Assembly (NCBI GenBank): GCA_019636345.1
Contig: JAHBXQ010000001.1
Coordinates: forward strand, 897,985-961,984
Source: Pirellulales bacterium
Lineage (GTDB): Bacteria; Planctomycetota; Planctomycetia; Pirellulales; Lacipirellulaceae
Reading direction: 5' to 3'
DNA: 64,000 bases
The position numbers were made by a program, and so were the translations under genes. Shown piece by piece: positions 35,342 to 47,585 of this stretch. The notes under the pieces are model-generated. The model saw only the letters and a list, made by a program, of their open reading frames with translations, was not told the DNA's origin and did no database searches. Positions within the stretch are counted from its first letter, which is position 1. The number at the start of each line of letters is the position of its first letter.

Positions 35342-35767
35342 TCAGCCTTTGCCCGCCACGCGCGACTGGGCCCGCAATTGCTTGAGCTGCCGTTCGCGGA
35401 GGGCGAGAGCCGTTTCGCCGGCGACGACCGAGGAGCCGACCTCGCGGACTTGCTGGTCGATCGTCGCGGCATCGAGTTTCTTGGCCGGGATCGATCGATT
35501 GGTCAGCACCGACACGACGTTGTCGGCCACCTGCACGAAGCCGCCGTCGACGTAGAACCGCTCTTCGGTCGTCCCGGTCCGCACCCGCAACTCGCCGAAG
35601 CCCAACCGGCCGATCATCGGGGCATGGTAGAGCGCCACCCCCAACTCGCCGTCGAACAGCGGCAGGGCCACGAAATTGGCGTCACGGTCGACCACCGTCT
35701 CCTCGGGGGTGACGACGATGCACCGAAGAGTCGATCCGGAGGCGGTGATGGGTGCGTTGTCGGCCAT
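35342..35767 (-). CDS. atpC: ATP synthase F1 epsilon subunit
   Basis: 141 residues, the last gene of the operon. Epsilon joins the gamma stalk to the c-ring and can inhibit ATP hydrolysis. The N-terminal beta-sandwich is clear (LRCIVVTPEETVVD, GELGVALYHAPMIGRLGFGELRV, VDGGFVQVADNVVSVL), followed by a helical tail (ALALRERQLKQLRAQSR). It lies 96 bases after atpD. Confidence 0.94.
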   Translation of the reverse strand: MADNAPITASGSTLRCIVVTPEETVVDRDANFVALPLFDGELGVALYHAPMIGRLGFGELRVRTGTTEERFYVDGGFVQVADNVVSVLTNRSIPAKKLDAATIDQQVREVGSSVVAGETALALRERQLKQLRAQSRVAGKG

Positions 35768-35863
35768 GGGACGGAGGTCGGGGGCTGGGGGCGAGGTTCG
35801 GGGGGCAAGAGCGAAGCGCCCGGCGGACGCGGCCGCAAGTTCAAGCTGCGGCAGCCGCGGGGG

Positions 35864-37429
<1,566 letters not shown>

Positions 37430-37445
37430 TCAAACGTCGCACATC

Positions 37446-38318
37446 CTAATTCAGCGCCTCGACGCCGCCGATCAGGTCCATCAGTTCGGACGTGATCCGG
37501 CCTTGGCGGGCGCGGTTGTATTGCATGCTGAGGTGCTTGATCAACTCGTCGGCGTTTTCGGTCGCGCTCTTCATCGCCGTCATGCGGGCGATCTGTTCGC
37601 TTACGGCCGAATCGAGGAAGCACTTGAACAGCTTCACCTTGAAGCTGGTCGGCACGACCTCTTCCAAAATGCTCGCCGGCGAGGGCAGAAACTCGTACTG
37701 CGAGGCGCCGGCCGACTCGCTCGTTTCCCCGGCGAGCGACCCCAACGGAAGCAGCGTTTCGATCGCGACCGACTGCCGCGAGATCGACTCGAACTTCATG
37801 TACACGACGACCAGCTTGTCGAGTCGGCCGGCGACGTAATTTTGCAGGTAGCGCTCGGCGATGACGTCGACCTCGTCGAACGCGGGCCGATCGTGGAAGT
37901 GGGTGAATTCCTCGTCGGGAACGTTGCCGCGGAAGCGGAAACCGGCGATGCCCCGCTTGCCGGCGATTTCCAGCCGGCAGTTGGGAACGCCGGCCTGCAA
38001 GTCAGCCCACGCTCGCAGCCCGGCCCGGATCAGGTTGCCGTTGAACCCGCCGCACAGACCGCGATTGGCCGTGAGCAGCAGCATCGTGGCGTTCTTGGGT
38101 TCGTCGCGCGACTCAAGCAGCGGGTGCGAGACCTCCAGCCCCGTCGTCGCCAAATCGCGCACCAACTGCGTGATGCGGTTCGTGTACGCCGTAGCCGCGC
38201 TGGCGCGGTCCATCGCCTTCTTGAACCGCGCAGTGGCGATCAATTCCATCGTCCGCGTGATCTTGCGGATGTTCTTGATGGACTTGCGCCGCTTGTCGAG
38301 CGCCCGAGGGTTGGCCAT
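37446..38318 (-). CDS. atpG: ATP synthase F1 gamma subunit
   Basis: 290 residues, the rotor shaft of F1. The N-terminal helix begins ALDKRRKSIKNIRKITRTMELIA, the central domain has LLTANRGLCGGFNGNLIR, and the C-terminal helix ends in KSATENADELIKHLSMQYNRARQGRITSE-like sequence, all typical. It lies 69 bases after atpA. Confidence 0.97.
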   Translation of the reverse strand: MANPRALDKRRKSIKNIRKITRTMELIATARFKKAMDRASAATAYTNRITQLVRDLATTGLEVSHPLLESRDEPKNATMLLLTANRGLCGGFNGNLIRAGLRAWADLQAGVPNCRLEIAGKRGIAGFRFRGNVPDEEFTHFHDRPAFDEVDVIAERYLQNYVAGRLDKLVVVYMKFESISRQSVAIETLLPLGSLAGETSESAGASQYEFLPSPASILEEVVPTSFKVKLFKCFLDSAVSEQIARMTAMKSATENADELIKHLSMQYNRARQGRITSELMDLIGGVEALN

Positions 38319-38387
38319 GGTCGAGAGGTCAAAGGTGAGGGGGCGGTGAACTAGCCGCGAGGCCGCTGCCTCGCCGGCGGAACGGCG

Positions 38388-39923
<1,536 letters not shown>

Positions 39924-40031
39924 CGAAGCTCTCCGGCTTGCTAATTCGTTTTGAAAGGGGGCCCGGCTCGCGTGACGCGGAAGCGTGCTGCGCCGGGCTG
40001 AATTCGGTTGTGTGCGGCGGTCGCTCGGCGA

Positions 40032-40670
40032 TTACGGCGAGACGAACGTCTGCGGGCGGGTGTGGATCGCCTCGACGGCGCGGTCGATCATGTCCTGACG
40101 GGCCAGTTCCAGCCGATTGCGGGCCGAGGCGTCGTACACGCGGTCGCCGACCCGCACGACGAACCCGGCCAACAGGTCGGGATTCACGCGGCGGGTCACC
40201 TCCGGCTCGGCGCCCAACAGCGCCCGAAGCGAGCCCAACAGTTCCGATTCCAGGCTCGATTCGACCGGCGAGGCGGTCGTCAGTTCGACCCGCAGTCGGC
40301 CCGAGCGGACGTGCCACAGGTCCCGGGCCGCCTTGATCACGTTGCGCAGGATCCCCAGCCGCCCGTGGGCCGCCATGACCTTGAGCATGCTGAGCAGGGT
40401 TTGCGATCCGCGGCCGCGGAACACGCGGTCGATCATCGCGGTCTTTTCGTCCTCGGAGACGAGCCCCGAGCGGAACAACTCCTCGAACTGCGGTTGCCGA
40501 TCGAGCACGTCGACCAGCAGGCTTTGCAATTCCTCGACCAACGCCCCCTGCCCCGCAAGATCGCCCGCCGCATCGAGCGCCGCGTGGGCGTAAACGCCCG
40601 CAAGACGCTCGAGATCGACGTCGAACACGGTGTCGTGGTGCGGTTCGCCTTGGGAAGCGGCCTTCGTCAT
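40032..40670 (-). CDS. atpH: ATP synthase delta subunit (OSCP)
   Basis: 212 residues, a little longer than the usual 175-185. Delta links alpha/beta to the b-subunit stator. Seen: AHAALDAAGDLAGQGALVEELQ-type N-terminal helices, FRGRGSQTLLSMLKVMAAHGRL, and the C-terminal VNPDLLAGFVVRVGDRVYDAS block, which is diagnostic. 37 bases after atpF. Confidence 0.95.
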   Translation of the reverse strand: MTKAASQGEPHHDTVFDVDLERLAGVYAHAALDAAGDLAGQGALVEELQSLLVDVLDRQPQFEELFRSGLVSEDEKTAMIDRVFRGRGSQTLLSMLKVMAAHGRLGILRNVIKAARDLWHVRSGRLRVELTTASPVESSLESELLGSLRALLGAEPEVTRRVNPDLLAGFVVRVGDRVYDASARNRLELARQDMIDRAVEAIHTRPQTFVSP

Positions 40671-40707
40671 GGTGCACTTGCTGCTGGGGGAACTTGCGCC
40701 GCGGGGC

Positions 40708-41388
40708 TCAGTTGGAACTCGACTTGCCCAACTGAGCGAGTCCTTCGCGGATCAGCGCCGCGTGACGGTCGGGGGTGATCGCCTGGCCGATCACCTTGCC
40801 CGCCAACTCGATCGCCTGATTGGCGCTCCGCTCGGCGAGCGTCTTGAGAGCCTGATCCTTGGCGACGTCGATGTCGCGGATCGCGCGGTTGCGCTCCTGC
40901 TCGGCCGCGGCTCGGGCTTCCTCGACGATCTGGGTCTTGGTCGTCTCGGCGTCGCGGCGGGCCTCTTCGAGCATCTCCCGAACCTCGTCGGCCGAGCTGG
41001 CCAGCTTCGCCTCGTGGGCGGCGAGCAGGCGCTTGGCCTCCTCGTGCTTTTCGGCCGCGGCGGCCAAGTCGGCGGCGATCCGATTCTCGCGCTCGAGCAT
41101 CGCCGCCGAGATCTTCGGCCAAGCGGTGGCCGAGAGGATCAACAGCAGCAGCACGAACACCGCGAAGGTGTAAACGGCCAGATCCGTCTTGAACTCGGCA
41201 GGGCTTTCGAGCGAAGCGCCGGCGTTGCCGTGCCCCGGGTCATGAGCCTCGGCGTGTCCGCCGTGATCGGAGGCCGCAACGGCCGGCGCGGCCCCGCCGA
41301 CGACCAGCGCGGCCGCCGCCAGGAACGCTTGCAACACCATTCCCATTCGCGTGAGCATCGGTGACAGCTTCAAGTTCGAGGAATGCAT
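40708..41388 (-). CDS. atpF: ATP synthase Fo b subunit with signal-like leader
   Basis: 226 residues from the ATG at 41388 (TTG 41397 is possible). The core is typical: one membrane helix (AVYTFAVFVLLLLILSATAW, about 76-95) and a long charged coiled coil that forms the peripheral stalk. Unusually, a hydrophobic signal-like segment (about 19-40) and a His/Gly/Ala-rich stretch (DHGGHAEAHDPGHGN) precede the normal helix, so the mature N-terminus may be longer on the outer side. 97 bases after atpE. Confidence 0.94.
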   Translation of the reverse strand: MHSSNLKLSPMLTRMGMVLQAFLAAAALVVGGAAPAVAASDHGGHAEAHDPGHGNAGASLESPAEFKTDLAVYTFAVFVLLLLILSATAWPKISAAMLERENRIAADLAAAAEKHEEAKRLLAAHEAKLASSADEVREMLEEARRDAETTKTQIVEEARAAAEQERNRAIRDIDVAKDQALKTLAERSANQAIELAGKVIGQAITPDRHAALIREGLAQLGKSSSN

Positions 41389-41485
41389 AACGGGCAAAGG
41401 GAACGACGGGTCCGTGCCCGCCCGGGGCCGGGTCTTCGCTCCGGCCGTCGGGCGATGCGCGATCGGGCTGTTGCAGCCCGAACGC

Positions 41486-41818
41486 CTACGGCTTCGTCGA
41501 GCAGATAAACAATGCGTAGAAGGTGAAACCTTCGATCAGGGCCGCGGCGATGATCATCGCGGTCTGAATGCTGCCCGCGACTTCCGGCTGACGAGCCATG
41601 CTCTCCAGCGCGGCCGAGGCGAGCTTGCCGATGCCGTACGCGGCGCCGATCACGGTCAACGCGACGCCGAAGGCGCCCGAAAAACTGATCGCCGACCCGG
41701 GGGCCGCGGCAACCGCGGCGGCATCGCCCTCGGCGCCTTCTTCCTGAGCCATAGCCGGGCTTGCCAGCAAGCAGAGGGCCACGAATCCCAACGCAAGTAG
41801 ATTGACAAATCGCAACAC
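41486..41818 (-). CDS. atpE: ATP synthase Fo c subunit with signal peptide
   Basis: 110 residues against a usual 75-85. Residues 1-24 look like a cleavable signal peptide (AMA-QE), followed by an acidic Ala-rich stretch, then the two helices of the c-ring: helix 1 (about 46-70), polar loop ARQPE, helix 2 with ion-binding Glu 96 (ALIEGFTFYAL). Glu is followed by Gly and helix 1 lacks the Gln of sodium-binding rings, which favours protons. 76 bases after atpB. Confidence 0.96.
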   Translation of the reverse strand: MLRFVNLLALGFVALCLLASPAMAQEEGAEGDAAAVAAAPGSAISFSGAFGVALTVIGAAYGIGKLASAALESMARQPEVAGSIQTAMIIAAALIEGFTFYALFICSTKP

Positions 41819-41894
41819 GAATCCAGCTCCTTATGAATGTGAAACCGAGTGCAGGCCAAGCGGCCGGCGTCGAGTCGGGGCCTCGCCCCGCACC

Positions 41895-43265
41895 TTAGTG
41901 TTGGTGAATCGAGGCGCCGATGAACAGGGCCGAAAGGAACGTAAACACATACGCCTGCAGGAAGGCGACGAACAACTCCAACAAACTGAACAGGGCTGAA
42001 CCGGCGACCGACACCCCCGCCGCCGCTGGCCACATGCTGGTGGCCGCGGCTTTCACGGCGATCCCCATGATCGCCAACAGCACCAAGTGCCCCGCGACCA
42101 TGTTGGCCAGAAGCCGGATGCCGAGCACCAAGTGCTTAATCAGCAGGCCGACAACTTCAATCACAAACAGCATCGGCTTGATGAAGATCGCCAGGACGAA
42201 CGGCAAGTCCATGTGGGGCACCTGTCCGGTCCAGAAGCCGACCACGCCATACTTTTTCGAGCCGCCGATCACGACGGTGGCGAACGTCACCAAGGCCAGC
42301 GCCACCGTCACGCTGAAGCTGCCCGTCGGCGCCCCGACCCACGGCAGCATGCCGAACAGGTTGCACGTGAGGACGAACATGAACATCGTCCACAACAGCG
42401 GCACGTAGCGGTCGGCGTCGTGCTCGCCGATCGCCGGACGGGCGATCTGGTCGCGGATGAACATCAGGAACATCTCGAAGAGGTTCCACAGCTTGCCGCG
42501 CACCGGCCGGGCGCCGGTCGACCGGGCCGCCAGCCGCCGGAAGACCAACAGCAGCAGCCCCGCGACGACCAACTGCAGCACCATGAACTTCGAGATGCAG
42601 AAGCCCGATTCCGCCTCGTAGTTGTTCTTTAGCTTCCCGAACGGCTGAGGGATGAGAATCTTGCCGTCGAGGAACTGGTTGTACTGTTCGATCTTCGCCG
42701 CGGGCCACGCCGGGGTTTCCAGCATGTAGGCGTCGAGGTCCTCGGCCTGGGCCTTCACCCCGTCCCACGCCTTGCGATAGGACCCGGCCTTGTCCATGAG
42801 CCCCGCCCATTCGGCCCGCGCGTCGGCGCGGGCTTGCTTGACGGCTTCGGCATGCTCCTTCGCGGCGAGCTTGCCGGCGGCTTTCAGAGGGGGGACCTGA
42901 GCGAGGTGCTTGGCCTCAAGTTCGGCCAGGAGCTTGTCCGGATAGTTGCCCAGCCCCAACTGGCGCTGGAACCATCCCTGGCTGGGAGCTTCTTCCAGGA
43001 ACCGGTCGAACGGCTTGGCGAAGTTCTCGTGGGCGTTGCGCCACGCATGGTACTTGGCCAGCAACTCGCCCTTGGGGGGGACGTTGTTCAGGCCTTCCAG
43101 CTTCGCCAGCCCGTCGTACTGCCGGGCCGCTTCCCAGTCCTGATAGTCGGGATCGAGCCGCACGTAGTGCTCGGGGAACTCTTCCCGCGTCTCGCGCTGC
43201 GAACGCCACAACGCCTTCGGGATCTCGAAGTAGTAGGCGTCCTTGATGTGCAGGATGTCGGACAT
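41895..43265 (-). CDS. atpB: ATP synthase Fo a subunit with long N-terminal domain
   Basis: 456 residues, roughly 200 longer than most a subunits. The C-terminal half (about 225-456) is the ordinary membrane part with the essential arginine in LGIRLLANMVAGH and family blocks near it. The N-terminal ~215 residues are charged and largely helical (LDPDYQDWEAARQYDGLAKLE, ELEAKHLAQVPPL, KQARADARAEW) with no membrane segment and no signal peptide that I can see. 72 bases after the AtpI-like gene. The role of the extra domain is unknown. Confidence 0.95.
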   Translation of the reverse strand: MSDILHIKDAYYFEIPKALWRSQRETREEFPEHYVRLDPDYQDWEAARQYDGLAKLEGLNNVPPKGELLAKYHAWRNAHENFAKPFDRFLEEAPSQGWFQRQLGLGNYPDKLLAELEAKHLAQVPPLKAAGKLAAKEHAEAVKQARADARAEWAGLMDKAGSYRKAWDGVKAQAEDLDAYMLETPAWPAAKIEQYNQFLDGKILIPQPFGKLKNNYEAESGFCISKFMVLQLVVAGLLLLVFRRLAARSTGARPVRGKLWNLFEMFLMFIRDQIARPAIGEHDADRYVPLLWTMFMFVLTCNLFGMLPWVGAPTGSFSVTVALALVTFATVVIGGSKKYGVVGFWTGQVPHMDLPFVLAIFIKPMLFVIEVVGLLIKHLVLGIRLLANMVAGHLVLLAIMGIAVKAAATSMWPAAAGVSVAGSALFSLLELFVAFLQAYVFTFLSALFIGASIHQH

Positions 43266-43337
43266 GCGAGTGTTTCGAGGGCGGTGCGCGTCGCGTGAGG
43301 GAGATTTTCGGGGCGAAACCGCGTGATTTGGCGATGC

Positions 43338-43853
43338 TTAAACGGACTGCGGAAGCGGCGCCAGGGGCGACGAAGCGGCGGCGGACGGGGGACTTCGCAA
43401 CAACCGCACGCACAGCAGCGTTTCGGCGACCAGGGCGACCAGGTAGTGCGAAAGCAGCAAACCGACCAACCCCGCGTCGACCATCGGGTGGGGCCGCTGC
43501 GAGCAAACCGCGAGCGCCGCGAGCAACAAACCGGTCCGCGCCAATACGGCCCCCAGGGCGCCGTTGACGCGACCGGCCGGGGTCCGCGGGACCAGGATCA
43601 ACACGATGGCCGCGGCGCCGGTCGCAAACACCGCGCCGGCCGCCAGCGCGCTGGCGGCGTACGCCTGAGGCCCGAGCGTGCGCGCCGCAATCGAGCCCGC
43701 AACGCCGGCCGAAACGGCCAGGAGCAGACCCAACAGTCCAATCGACTTGAGCGCTGGTAACACGGCAGGCGTGCGGCGTGGGCCGCGGGGACCGTACGTG
43801 GAAGGTTCGGGAAGCGGAACGGTCGGGTCAACTGTCGCGGTTCGGGACGTCAT
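43338..43853 (-). CDS. Small membrane protein in AtpI position
   Basis: 171 residues. Four hydrophobic segments (about 37-62, 67-87, 97-115, 125-150) after a proline-rich N-terminus (PLPEPSTYGPRGPRR). Sequence identity to AtpI is not obvious, but its place in front of atpB and its topology match the ATP synthase I chain family, which helps assemble the c-ring or import Mg2+. It overlaps the preceding gene by 26 bases. Confidence 0.75.
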   Translation of the reverse strand: MTSRTATVDPTVPLPEPSTYGPRGPRRTPAVLPALKSIGLLGLLLAVSAGVAGSIAARTLGPQAYAASALAAGAVFATGAAAIVLILVPRTPAGRVNGALGAVLARTGLLLAALAVCSQRPHPMVDAGLVGLLLSHYLVALVAETLLCVRLLRSPPSAAASSPLAPLPQSV

Positions 43854-44154
43854 TCGGGACGCCGTCGGGCGGCGAGGGAGCCGCAGGTTGCGGCGGACCC
43901 TGCGACCGGGGAGTCCTCGGTGCGTTCACGGTCGATGCGTCCGAGCCGGGCGCGGTGCGCGTGATCGCAATCAAGTAAGCGAACCCGGCGACGGCGCCGA
44001 AGACGACTCCCGCGGGGGAGAGGAAGCCGACTCCCCACCAGCGATCGAGGTAGCTCCCTGCGATCGCGGGCACGGCCATGACCACGGCAGTGGCGAAGAT
44101 CTTCGCCACCCACGACATGGCGACCGCCATCGCCTGAGCGCTTCGCTCGTCCAC
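43828..44154 (-). CDS. AtpZ/AtpI-like small membrane protein, first gene of the ATP synthase operon
   Basis: 108 residues with two membrane helices (about 15-35 and 45-65), the typical YLDRWWGVGF turn of the F1Fo-ATPase 'gene 1' (AtpQ/AtpZ) family, and a proline/serine-rich C-terminal tail. It starts the operon; overlap with the next gene suggests translational coupling. Likely an assembly factor or part of a Mg2+ transporter. Confidence 0.8.
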   Translation of the reverse strand: MDERSAQAMAVAMSWVAKIFATAVVMAVPAIAGSYLDRWWGVGFLSPAGVVFGAVAGFAYLIAITRTAPGSDASTVNAPRTPRSQGPPQPAAPSPPDGVPNDVPNRDS

Positions 44155-44890
44155 CGGTCGTCGCTCCTAGAGCACCCCATGCGAACGGGTCCGCATTGGT
44201 CGCCCCGTTTGGCGTCCGGGCTGGTGCGTAACGTCAATCGCTGCAGATGCTTACGAAAAAGACCAGGGGCACGATCCAGCGGCGGGCGGTGCAGTCGGTC
44301 CGGTCCTCAAGCCTGTTCGCGATCTCAATCACGCGGTTCGAGGGCCCAATCTAGTGCTGGCATTGGGCAAGGTCAACGGGCCCGGATTGGAATTCGTGCT
44401 TTTTTTCACAAAGTCGCTTTTCATGCCGCAAGTGTTGAACCTGCAATAGGTTACTGCTAGGCAGTTGGGCGAGAGGTCCTTGCGCAAAAATGACGTGATT
44501 CCTCAATTTGTCCCACTTTGCGCGCCACGTCTCAGCTGGCGCTCGCCAGCCGCCCATTAGACGACGTAAGTCCTTTCGTAACAAAGGATTGGAATGTGTT
44601 AAGTTCGCCGAAGAGTTGCATTCTTGCGGTTTTTCGTATAATCTAGATGGTGGCGGGAGAATCGGTGGCGGTGCGGTCTCTTCACCAGCGTCACGGCGAC
44701 GCGATCCTGGAGACCGTGCTAGGCCGCACGAGCGATTCTCGCCGCGGGCAGCCTTCGACCGTACAGTCGCGTTCGCGGCTGGCGCCTCCTTCGTCAGGGA
44801 CGACGACCACGTACCGCGATGTTCCGCAGGGAATGTTCCCCGCGAGCGCGGCCGTTGCGAATCGTCCCTAACGCAAGGTTCCAGCGATCG
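44155..44890. other. Divergent intergenic region between ATP synthase operon and DUF4912 gene
   Basis: 736 bases without a credible gene. The interval 44390-44660 is AT-richer than its surroundings. It should hold promoters for both directions; one candidate for the plus strand is listed. I found no clear promoter for the ATP synthase operon. Confidence 0.45.
44616..44642 (+). promoter_or_regulatory. Candidate sigma-70-type promoter
   Basis: TTGCAT (44616-44621), spacer of 15 bases, TATAAT (44637-44642). The -10 is perfect but the spacer is two bases shorter than ideal. It would give a leader of about 240 bases before the DUF4912 gene. Confidence 0.4.
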
Positions 44891-45976
44891 ATGACGACGG
44901 CAACATTGCGGGCCTACACCGCCAAAGATCTCGCCCAGATGGCGCGTGAGCGGGGGGTGACCGGCTGGCACTCCATGAGGAAGGAAGAGCTCATTCGGGC
45001 CCTGGTGCAGGTCGCGCGGCGACGCGCCTCCGCGAACAACCGCCCCGAATCGGCGCCCTCCAACGGCAAATCGCGCACCAACGGCGCCGCCTCCCTCGCT
45101 CGCAACCGCGAGATTGAAAAGCTGCGCTCGCATCTGGCTCACGCCAAGAACTTGGCCGCCGGCATTGGGGTCGTCCCGTCGGCAGGCGCCGAAACGACTG
45201 ACAAACTGGTCGTCATGGTGCGCGATCCGTATTGGTTGCACGCCTATTGGGAATTGAACCAGCGGAGCATCGATCGCGCCCAAGCGGCCCTCGGGCAGCG
45301 TTGGCACTCGGCCAAACCTGTGCTGCGCGTCATTCGACTGGGCGACGACGGGGCGGGAAAGATCGAGCGAGAGATCTCGATTCACGGCGGAGTGCGCAAC
45401 TGGTACGTCGACGTTCAAAATCCCCCCTCGCAATATCGCATGGAGATCGGCTACACGGCCGCCGACGGGTCGTTTTACTGTCTCGCGCGCAGCAACTCGG
45501 TGGCGACGCCCGCGGCCGGATCGGCGACTGAGTCGGTCGACGGCAACTGGGTCGACGTCGCTGAAAACGCTGATCGCATTTACGCGATGAGCGGCGGCTA
45601 CACCCCTCAGGGCGCCAGCCGCGAGCTTCAGGAATTGATGGAGGAACGCCTCCAGCGGCCGCTGGGGTCGCCCATGAAGACTCGCTACGGCCATGGCGCC
45701 GGGCGATTCCGCGACGATTTGCAGTTTGCGGTCGACGCCGAGGTGATCGTGTACGGCGCCGCCTCGCGCGGGGCGCACGTGACCTTGCAGGGCGAACCGG
45801 CGCCGCTTCGCGACGACGGCACCTTCGCCGTGCGACTCCCGCTGCCAGATCGCCGCCAGGTGATTCCGGTCGTCGCCAGTTCGGCGGACGGAGTCGAGCA
45901 GCGGACGATTATCCTCGCCGTGGAACGCAACACGAAGGTCATGGAACCGATGGTTCGCGATTTGACCGACGCCTAG
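44891..45976 (+). CDS. SAP/Rho-N-like plus DUF4912 protein
   Basis: 361 residues from ATG 44891. An N-terminal SAP/Rho-N-like helix pair (about 8-45; TAKDLAQMARERGVTGWHSM, KKEELIRALV-type) would bind nucleic acid. A DUF4912 domain follows (about 100-210; LVVMVRDPYWLHAYWEL, RNWYVDVQNPPSQYRMEIGY), then a beta-rich C-terminal part (VIVYGAASRGAHVTLQGEP). No signal or membrane segment. DUF4912 proteins are often conserved in bacteria with unknown role. The chosen start follows from the onset of family-like sequence. Confidence 0.85.
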   Translation: MTTATLRAYTAKDLAQMARERGVTGWHSMRKEELIRALVQVARRRASANNRPESAPSNGKSRTNGAASLARNREIEKLRSHLAHAKNLAAGIGVVPSAGAETTDKLVVMVRDPYWLHAYWELNQRSIDRAQAALGQRWHSAKPVLRVIRLGDDGAGKIEREISIHGGVRNWYVDVQNPPSQYRMEIGYTAADGSFYCLARSNSVATPAAGSATESVDGNWVDVAENADRIYAMSGGYTPQGASRELQELMEERLQRPLGSPMKTRYGHGAGRFRDDLQFAVDAEVIVYGAASRGAHVTLQGEPAPLRDDGTFAVRLPLPDRRQVIPVVASSADGVEQRTIILAVERNTKVMEPMVRDLTDA

Positions 45977-46071
45977 TTGCGGGTATCCCGCTGGTCGCCG
46001 GGGCTGGGAGATCGTAAGCTGACGCCGCGCGTCTTCCCCCCCTTTGCGGCCATCATCGCAGGCAGCGGCGC

Positions 46072-46992
46072 ATGACGGATCCCTTGCCCCTATCGCTGTT
46101 AGCGTCGCCCGGCGACGGCTTGGCCGACGAGCTTGCAGCCCTCGCCGAGCGACTGGTCGCAGCGTTGACGGAAATCGGTCCGTGCGTGGTCGCTTATTCC
46201 GGCGGGGTCGACAGCGCGGTCGTGGCCAAGGCGGCCGCAGCGGCGCTTGGGGACCAAGCCCTGGCTGCCACGGGGGTCAGCCCCAGTCTCGCCAGCGGCG
46301 AGCTTGACGCCGCCGCCCAACTCGCCGCAGAGATCGGCATTCGCCACGTCGCGATCGCCACCGACGAGTTCGCCCGCGACGGCTATCTCAGCAACGGTCC
46401 CGACCGGTGCTTTCACTGCAAGACCGAGCTGTACACGGTGCTCCGCGCTTCGCCGGCGATCGGTTCGGCGCGGACGATCGTCAACGGCGCCAACGCCGAC
46501 GACTTGCACGAGTTTCGCCCAGGGCTGCAGGCGGCGGCGGAGCACGCGATTCGCAGTCCTCTGGCCGAGCTAGGCCTGGACAAGCGGGCCGTCCGCCGAC
46601 TGGCGGCCTATTGGGGGTTGGCCGCGTGGGACAAGCCGGCGACGCCGTGTTTGTCCAGCCGCGTCGCCTACGGGGTCAGCGTCACGCCCGAGCGGCTGGC
46701 GCGCATCGACAATGCCGAGCAGCACTTGCGGCGGCTTGGCTTTTCGCAGGTGCGAGTCCGGTGCCACGAGAACGACTTGGCACGTGTCGAGGTAAGCGCC
46801 GCCGAACTGCCGCGGCTGGCGACTCCGGAGGTCCGCGAGCAGTTGGTTCGTGTCCTGCGCGAAGCGGGATTCAATTTCGTCACGCTCGACCTCGAGGGGT
46901 TCCGCACGGGGAGCTTCAAGACCCTCGTTCCCGCGGCGGTGCTGGAGAAGTTCGCCGTACCCGAGGCGGACGGCGCCGAGGTCCCGCGGTGA
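46072..46992 (+). CDS. larE: LarE, sulfur transferase for the nickel-pincer cofactor
   Basis: 306 residues. LarE converts dicarboxylated nicotinic acid mononucleotide to its dithiocarboxylate by giving up sulfur. The PP-loop ATP site SGGVDS (43-48) is present, as is CFHCKTELY (113-121) and WDKPATPCLSSR, where Cys 193 corresponds to the sacrificial cysteine. Length is normal (about 270-310). It follows the DUF4912 gene by 95 bases on the same strand. A LarA-like enzyme lies 17 kb away; larB and larC are not visible here. Confidence 0.93.
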   Translation: MTDPLPLSLLASPGDGLADELAALAERLVAALTEIGPCVVAYSGGVDSAVVAKAAAAALGDQALAATGVSPSLASGELDAAAQLAAEIGIRHVAIATDEFARDGYLSNGPDRCFHCKTELYTVLRASPAIGSARTIVNGANADDLHEFRPGLQAAAEHAIRSPLAELGLDKRAVRRLAAYWGLAAWDKPATPCLSSRVAYGVSVTPERLARIDNAEQHLRRLGFSQVRVRCHENDLARVEVSAAELPRLATPEVREQLVRVLREAGFNFVTLDLEGFRTGSFKTLVPAAVLEKFAVPEADGAEVPR

Positions 46993-47029
46993 GCAGAGGT
47001 TGCGCAAGCCGCTCAACGGCGGTCGGTCG

Positions 47030-47560
47030 CTAGGGACCCATCATCGGCTGCAGACCGCGCTGTTTGCGTCGGTCGTTCATCATCCGCATGCCGTCCTCGA
47101 ACTTGGCGCGCTGGTCCGGGGTGGTCCAGTCGAGCATTTTCTTGCGGAAGGAATCCACCTGAGCGGGCGAGGCGTTGCCGCCGAACGGGGCGCCCCGCCC
47201 CCCCGGGTTGCGTTTCTCCATCTCGTCGATCCGGCGATCCAGTTCCTTGTTCCGTTCCTGCGGCGACATCGCCATGAAGCGGTCGTACTCCGACTCGAAC
47301 CGCTGAAACATCATCGGCATGAACACCGGAGCCATCTGCTCGAACATCGCTTGCCGCTGTTCGGGGGTCGTCCCTTCGAACCGCGACCGCATCAGGTCGC
47401 GCATCGCGTTGCGAGTGTCGTCCGACGGCGGGGCCGCGGCGAGGGTCTTGAGTTCGGCGACGAACTTGTCTTCCGACGAGAACCAACCGAGCTGCCAAGC
47501 CAGCAGCAGTGCCACGACGAGCGCACCGGCGCCGCTCCCCAGGGATTGTTTGCGCGTCAT
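47030..47560 (-). CDS. Membrane-anchored protein with LTxxQ-like repeats
   Basis: 176 residues from ATG 47560. One N-terminal hydrophobic segment (about 9-28, GAGALVVALLLAWQLGWF) anchors or exports a helical domain with repeated TPEQRQ, SPQERN and TPDQRA blocks, similar to the LTxxQ motif of Spy/CpxP-type periplasmic proteins, though with Pro in place of the spacer. Met- and Gly-rich C-terminus. Function unknown; 25 bases after the prepilin gene stop, so probably an operon with it. Confidence 0.75.
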   Translation of the reverse strand: MTRKQSLGSGAGALVVALLLAWQLGWFSSEDKFVAELKTLAAAPPSDDTRNAMRDLMRSRFEGTTPEQRQAMFEQMAPVFMPMMFQRFESEYDRFMAMSPQERNKELDRRIDEMEKRNPGGRGAPFGGNASPAQVDSFRKKMLDWTTPDQRAKFEDGMRMMNDRRKQRGLQPMMGP

Positions 47561-47585
47561 TGCCGATTGCTCCCTCCGGATTGCC

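Noticed and set aside
44351-45778. Open reading frame of 475 codons on the minus strand
   Set aside because: Antisense to the DUF4912 gene and extending into the intergenic region; low-complexity, Arg-rich translation.
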